A stretch of 64,000 nucleotides of DNA, taken from positions 7,254,001 through 7,318,000 of the forward strand of contig CM082595.2 of the NCBI GenBank assembly GCA_040954595.2. Reading direction: 5' to 3'. Positions within the stretch are counted from its first letter, which is position 1, and every line of letters starts with the position of its first letter. The notes under the pieces were generated by a model. It made no database searches. It saw nothing but the letters and a program-made list of their open reading frames with translations, and was not told where the DNA came from. The translations under genes were made by a program, and so were the position numbers. Below are positions 60,240 through 64,000 of this stretch, piece after piece. Origin of the DNA: Balanoglossus misakiensis. Lineage: Eukaryota > Hemichordata.

Positions 60240-62880
60240 GGTCAAAGAACAAGGGTCAAATGATCACCACTGTTAGCCTAATTCTGAACAGCTTCTGAAA
60301 GTCTGTCAATTACTGTTAGGGTATACATGATATACGGATGGAAATTGTCAGTTTCCTTCCCAATTCATGATATATTTACTTTACAAAAAGTGATTTTATA
60401 TACATATATTTGAAAGTATGGCATCTGAGGGTGTTGACTGAATCTGTTTCGAAATAAAAATATAAAAAAGTGTATGTTTAATACTAATATTGACTGAGAG
60501 ATATCATAAATTACCGCTGAAAACACAAAATCCAGGAGTAGATTACACTGTTTAAATGAAGTAAGTAGTATTGATGGTTTTCATAGCTTGCATATCAGCC
60601 AAAAAACTCAGTATTACACCTCACGCTGTATTCCGTACCCTTGATTGGCTTAGACCGAACCAGATGAGATGGTTGACCTTAGGAAGGGTCTATGCCCGCT
60701 GGGGACAGTTATGCGCATGAAACAATTTCGTTTCCACGTGTTCACCGTCTCATGTATCTATGCCTTCAAGAGCAACACTTTAACTTAACATGATCAGTGG
60801 GATGATTTTATTTACTGCAAATGGATAGTAAACACATCGGTTGATCAAAATTATCCAAGTAGGCCTACAGCTAAAGTTCGATGGAGATCAGGATCTACAA
60901 TGGATGCAACCCTTATGGTATTACGACATCTTCTCAGTGCATACCACAGGACATTGTCATTGAAACAACAATGATGATTATAGACATATGCAATAATTTG
61001 TTTTAATTTACACAAAACTTTGTTTTATTGAGAAATGTACGGAATGAGGATGGGCAAGGGAAACAAAACCACACAAAATATACTGGATGGTTTTGCGATA
61101 CGAAAAATATGCCACATTTTGCCCAAAATTTTGTTTTAGATATTGGCTTAATTCTGACACGAAGAAAATAGATAGCTAATGTCACCACACAAGATGCAAA
61201 AAAGCTATATTGGATTTTGTGACACCACCTGTAATTAAAATGAGGATATAGAAACAAACAAATCTGGCGTTCGTTATTGCTCACTCCAGCAGTTGAATGA
61301 AGACGTCATCCTACCACCTATACTTATACCGTGTACATTCATTTAATATGCAAGTTAGACATAGCGTAATACAACACCAATATTCAGATCAATGTTTGTG
61401 CTGATATACCACTAATTAAGATACACATACAAATGCATTAATTGACGAGAAATTGCGAAGTTTATATTAATATAGTACATTCATTGAATCTCTAGAAGGA
61501 CTCTGAAAGAGATTTGAATTTGCTTTCCAGGACAATAATCTGATATTACATGTCACTACTGCTCGATTGCAGTAGCTGACACAACAGCATATTCCCAGTT
61601 TATCACTTATTATCAACGTGAAGGTAAATTTGGAGGGTAAATTCATAAACGTCTTACATGGCCCAAGCATTCCGGTGGCTGAAAGTGTGTTTGTTCATGA
61701 GCCATTTCAATGTAACAGCCAATAACTGTTTATGACAACCACTCGACAGACGTGGAATTTTGCGTTTGTTCCTCTTTGGGTCCCATTGTTAAAAACAGTT
61801 GTGATTGCTACATGTTTAAAACAGCAGCGATTTAAAGATTATCAAGTTATAAATAATAACGACTGAACTTAGACACTGTAACCTTTGACATATACACCGA
61901 TCTGTTTGGTTGATTTAAACCTTTAAATGTGTGATGCGGTATGTTTGTTCGTAAACATGTTACTCTGTAGCAGCAAATTTATGCGCACGACAACCACTTT
62001 AGTATATATGAAGAACTTATATTTGACTAGTTGTTATATGTGTCATATTTTAAGTCCATGGTCACAAATACCTCTAGAGGGTTGGAAGAGTTGGTTGGAG
62101 AGGGCGGGGGGGGGGGGGGGGGGGTTCTTGAAGTTTTAAAATGACTATGGGGTAAATACAACAATGTCAAATGTGTGCTATGTTTCTGAAGCTTACTCAG
62201 GACAAAAAAGAATCACATAATTTCTGTGTCACGAAAAATTAACAGTCTATTGCAACTAACATAATAAAACTATGTAGCTTATATATACACCTGAAGTATT
62301 AACAGAAGTTTTACTTTAGTCACAAAACAGCCGATTGTTGTTTTAATTGTGCGCGCAAAAAGTGGTATATATTACAGTTGATATGCAAATTAGTTTTAAA
62401 AAATCAGAACGTCTGTTTGTAAACATAGAACTCCATCGCCAGAGCTAGGTAATGATCGCCAAAACATGGGGAATCTTCAGTATTCTGGCTCGTCATAATA
62501 TTATCCTTCCCAACTATCGTCAGAATAATATAACATTTAATTGAGAACACAACATTTACGAATATTTCTCGCTATCGCCTGTGTTCTTGCATATTGCCAA
62601 TGCGATCTACTTTCCATGACGTAGGTTGGGTAATTTTGTCCAATGAATAGCCATCTCTGGGTTGCATTACCTCTGGCAACTCACAGTACTAAATATCAAA
62701 ACAATCGAAACTTTGTATTTCGTTAAATCTGAGGAAAATATGCAATATTCTTATACATCTGGCATTTTGGGCGTTTTGAAAGTCAAGTAACATGCAACAT
62801 AAGAACTAACGGAGATGTAAAATGTATAATAATAAGGTTATTACGAAAATACCCGGACATTAGCAGTATGATGAAAGTTG
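60240..62880. other. Intergenic; no supported gene
   Basis: Short frames only (e.g. 61003-61284 minus, 61927-62139 plus, the latter ending in a G homopolymer at about 62104). No recurring repeat recognised. Confidence 0.4.
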
Positions 62881-62885
62881 CATTC

Positions 62886-62918
62886 TTATCGACAGGCACA
62901 GCGACTGCTATTGAGTCA
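62886..62918. repeat. 33-bp segment shared with 16659-16691
   Basis: CTTATCGACAGGCACAGCGACTGCTAT-GAGTC occurs in both places with one mismatch. Read on the minus strand both give DSIAVAVPVDK. Flanks differ. Confidence 0.7.
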
Positions 62919-62984
62919 ATGGCAAACGTTGCAACAAAATAAAATTCAATATCCGTAGTTTCTTTTGCATAATAAAATATCCAA

Positions 62985-63230
62985 AATTGCATGTCTCCAT
63001 TGGATACTGATATTTATTCCATAAATACAATTAATAACCGAGCTTAAAGTATTCCAAAACTTCTTCATATTAGACAGTCAAAGAGAAAATGTCTACAAGT
63101 TTCCATACATTTACAATTGACACAGTCTGGTAACTGTACATTATTCCATTTCCATAAACTCTGATTAAGTGGTAATACTGAACATGTGTTCTGAAAAACT
63201 ATTTTATAATTTATATGACTCTCCTAGAAA
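62985..63230 (-). mobile_element. LINE reverse-transcriptase C-terminal fragment
   Basis: The minus strand translates to NTCSVLPLNQSLWKWNNV, then a Cys/His knuckle CVNCKCMETCRHFLFDC, then a stop followed by SFGIL. This is the segment after the RT domain in L1-like LINEs, the same region as in the 2616-3512 fragment but a different, more decayed family. Confidence 0.6.
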
Positions 63231-64000
63231 TTTATTGCAATGTAAACTAACTATGTAATGTGAAAAGCTCTTTTAGAAAACCGAGACACCGTTTCGCTGA
63301 CAATACGTTTCATATTGTTTTGTTAGAATGACAATTGGATGGTGAGACATACACTACTGTACGTCTGTCCTTTTAGAACTCAAAACAAACAACTGCATGC
63401 TGTTTGTTCCGTATCAATAAAGTATATGATAAGACCCAATATCGTAGAAATAGACATATTTTATCACAGTTCCATACAAAATCATCAAAGTGGTATAAGT
63501 CACGTTGAAGCTAATAAATCAGAACAAGTGGAATTTACTGCATGAAAGCACAGTCATTCCCTCCACACAGGGAATGTGATGAAAGCAACTGAGATCAAAG
63601 ACTAGTGGTGTTGATCTGATTATATCTGTAATGTTACATCATTTTGTGAGTAAATAATCAATTACACAACAACAGTGGCCATGCATGTACATATGTAACA
63701 TTTGCACTGCCCATTTCCACAGACAACCTGCCATTTACATTTCACACTTGTGTTACAAAACTCCAACTAGACCTAGCAATGACATCAAGGATTTTAACTT
63801 TGGAAGAAATGTTTTATTAATCCGCCTTGTTAGCAGAACACGCATAAAAATATCAACAAACGTAGAACTGAGAATTTCTAAACAAATCATTGTCATTTGA
63901 AAATTCGCATTCGAGTTTATAACAGTACATTGTTCAGAACTATAGTCATAGCTGCCCCTTCTAGATCTTATGTAAGCACATATCTTTAAATATGGCGGAA
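63231..64000. other. Intergenic to window end
   Basis: Two 68-71-codon plus-strand frames without recognisable domains; nothing else supported. Confidence 0.4.

Overview
The window is nuclear DNA of an animal, not a prokaryote. Genes are split into short exons with GT-AG introns (one candidate GC-AG), intergenic space is AT-rich, and microsatellites, minisatellites, foldback elements and decayed LINE and Penelope-like retroelements are abundant. The gene content (a DED-NACHT receptor, SRCR and HYR domains on a GAIN/GPS protein, RecQ-like helicase, Penelope-like GIY-YIG fragments) fits a marine invertebrate deuterostome such as a hemichordate or cephalochordate. That placement is an inference; no species is claimed.

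Layout. 1-9 kb is repeat-dominated: a long foldback, a LINE 3' fragment, TTAA-flanked palindromic elements and a duplicated 0.35-kb repeat, with no convincing gene. 9.4-10.7 kb holds the last coding exon of a galactose-3-O-sulfotransferase-family gene (+). 13.2-15.0 kb holds a two-exon class A GPCR with GPR161-like features (+). 15-20.8 kb is repeats. 20.8-31.3 kb is one large minus-strand gene that I assembled exon by exon with matching intron phases: signal peptide, three group A SRCR domains, a LamG/pentraxin-like domain, a small Cys segment, HYR, a GAIN-like region and a GPS motif. The open frame ends right after the His-Leu of the GPS. 33.8-35.1 kb is a RecQ-like helicase fragment with an in-frame stop. 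38.1-39.5 kb is a 239-bp tandem repeat with a two-unit higher-order period. 40.2-47.9 kb is a complete nine-exon D-2-hydroxyacid dehydrogenase (-). 50.3-54.4 kb is a three-exon DED-NACHT (NLR-like) gene (+). 55.7-56.1 kb carries Penelope-like element fragments. 59.3-60.2 kb is a PI-PLC X-domain gene (-) that lacks the first catalytic histidine. The rest to 64 kb is non-coding apart from another LINE fragment.

The genes do not form a pathway. The SRCR/LamG/HYR/GPS protein and the DED-NACHT protein are both of types linked to recognition or innate immunity, but 20 kb and two unrelated loci separate them. The most notable observations are the GPS-terminated protein with a recent internal duplication of SRCR exons, the PI-PLC with a changed catalytic motif, the DED-NACHT gene without clear LRRs, and a family of small DNA elements with TAGACT ends and perfect 9-bp target duplications.
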